A DNA stretch of 64,000 bases from Gordionus sp. m RMFG-2023 (taxonomy: Eukaryota; Nematomorpha; Gordioida; Chordodea; Parachordodidae), in assembly GCF_954871325.1 (NCBI RefSeq), contig NC_088779.1, forward strand, positions 1,924,846 through 1,988,845, in the 5' to 3' direction. The notes beneath the pieces are model-generated. The model saw only the letters and a program-made list of their open reading frames with translations, searched no databases and had not been told where the DNA came from. This document shows, one piece after another, positions 63,114 to 64,000 of the stretch. The first letter of the stretch is position 1. Each line of letters starts with the position of its first letter. Both the position numbers and the translations under genes were made by a program.

Positions 63114-63525
63114 GACGGAAAACTATATAAAAGATTATATTAAATTACAAGAGGCTCAGGAAGTAAATGAAATACCATCGACCAGTCAAATTACGACTGT
63201 TGTTAAACAAACTGAATCGTTTTATGACAAATAAGGCGATGGTAATTCTGGTAATATGTGAATACCCGATGATGAATATTATAATTACATAAATAAAAAA
63301 ATAGATGAAACATTTAAGGTGGATAATTTGTTAGAGTGGTGGGCGGCTCATCAAAGCGAATTTCCAATTTTAGCAAAATTGGCAAAACGGGTATTGGCAA
63401 TTCCTGCTTCAAGTGCAAGCTGTGAGCGGAATTTTTCCACTACTGGGATAATTCTTGAAGAAAGAAGAAGTAATCTTCAACCTGAAAAGGTAGATATGCT
63501 TCTCTTTCTTCATGATAATTTGTGA
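63114..63525 (+). pseudogene. hAT transposase C-terminal (dimerisation) domain relic
   Basis: The last 68 codons read LLEWWAAHQSEFPILAKLAK, then RVLAIPASSASCERNFSTTG, then LEERRSNLQPEKVDMLLFLH. This is the classic hAT dimerisation domain (LxWW...FP.L..LA...L.IPA.SA..ER.FS..G......R..L.....). Upstream, 63114-63230 reads MTENYIKDYIKLQEAQEVNE and then hits stops before DDEYYNYINKKIDETF resumes. The catalytic part and N-terminus are missing. It differs from the KIAA1586-like relic at 52-54 kb. The GC-rich hAT end at 62.4 kb lies 0.7 kb upstream on the same side and may belong to it. Confidence 0.88.
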
Positions 63526-63811
63526 ATTTTTAATATCTTATCTTGAGTATAGGGTTTCGTCAATCATGCTGGTTTTTTACTTTGCAAACTGTCAAATATT
63601 TATTGCATTTATTATATTTACCTTGAGTCATGAAAGTTTTTAATCCAACATTTTTCATTATTTTTTTTTACAATATTATATAATACAATTATCTTCTTTT
63701 GTCAAAAATTTATATTATAAAATAAATTATATTAATATTGTGCAATTAGATTATATTTTCAAAATACTATTTATTATACATGCATTTTTTTAAATAGCGA
63801 TTTATTTTTAT

Positions 63812-63945
63812 TTTATAAATTAAATAGTAAATTAAATACAATATATTATATTCTCAAAATATTTTCCATTTTTATAAATTAAATAGTAAATTAAATACAA
63901 TATATTATATTCTCAAAATATTTTCCATTTTTATAAATTAAATAT
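63812..63945. repeat. 59-bp tandem repeat, a little over two copies
   Basis: Units begin TTTATAAATTAAATAGTAAA and end ATATTTTCCAT; the second copy is nearly identical. Confidence 0.88.
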
Positions 63946-64000
63946 TAGTTTTATTTTTTTTAAATGCAATATAAAATATAGTATATGCTCAAAATATTAT

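Overview
The window is AT-rich, gene-poor eukaryotic nuclear DNA. It has spliced genes with GT-AG introns, dense small transposon relics, long microsatellites and a short TTAGGG-type motif. The zinc-finger gene is of the bilaterian zfh1/ZEB type, and its fingers read closest to protostome zfh1 proteins from memory, so an invertebrate animal is likely. I cannot name the phylum.

Left part (1-16.1 kb, minus strand): at least seven exons of a zfh1/ZEB-family transcription repressor. The first coding exon is at 16.1-15.7 kb. The N-terminal C2H2 cluster is at 9.6-8.7 kb. A long low-complexity exon with a PLDLS CtBP-binding motif lies at 5.3-4.4 kb, and two short exons follow at 2.6 and 1.3 kb. All exon phases agree. 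The gene runs off the left edge, so the C-terminal zinc fingers are outside the window. No homeodomain was found where the family normally has one. Its introns hold LINE relics, hAT-type MITEs and an unexplained GC-rich island at 7.4-8.2 kb.

Middle (16-51 kb): a gene desert carrying several hAT-like miniature elements with 8-bp target duplications. These are a TAGTGTTG... family (about a dozen copies, most between 40 and 57 kb), a CAATGACA... family (four copies), single TAGGGATG... and CAGGGTTG... elements, and a GC-rich element with an internal minisatellite. There is also a 17-bp minisatellite at 22.2-22.6 kb, (CTTT)n/(GAAA)n/(GGAA)n arrays, and one MITE that has received a second palindromic element. 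Two protein-like open stretches on the minus strand at 30.6-31.3 kb may be exons of an unknown gene.

Right part (51-64 kb, mostly plus strand): a compact three-exon gene for an XTBD (XRN2-binding) domain protein at 50.97-51.56 kb with one intron of only 43 nt. It is followed by a decayed KIAA1586-like hAT transposase (52.4-54.3 kb) that is itself split by a MITE. A fossil Ty3/gypsy gag-protease-RT fragment lies at 60.3-61.9 kb (minus), and the C-terminal dimerisation domain of another hAT transposase at 63.3 kb.

The two host genes have no obvious functional link. Most of the window's structure is transposon history, especially hAT. The most unusual features are the palindrome-cored minisatellites that seem tied to hAT-like elements, the apparently missing homeodomain, and the nested insertions.
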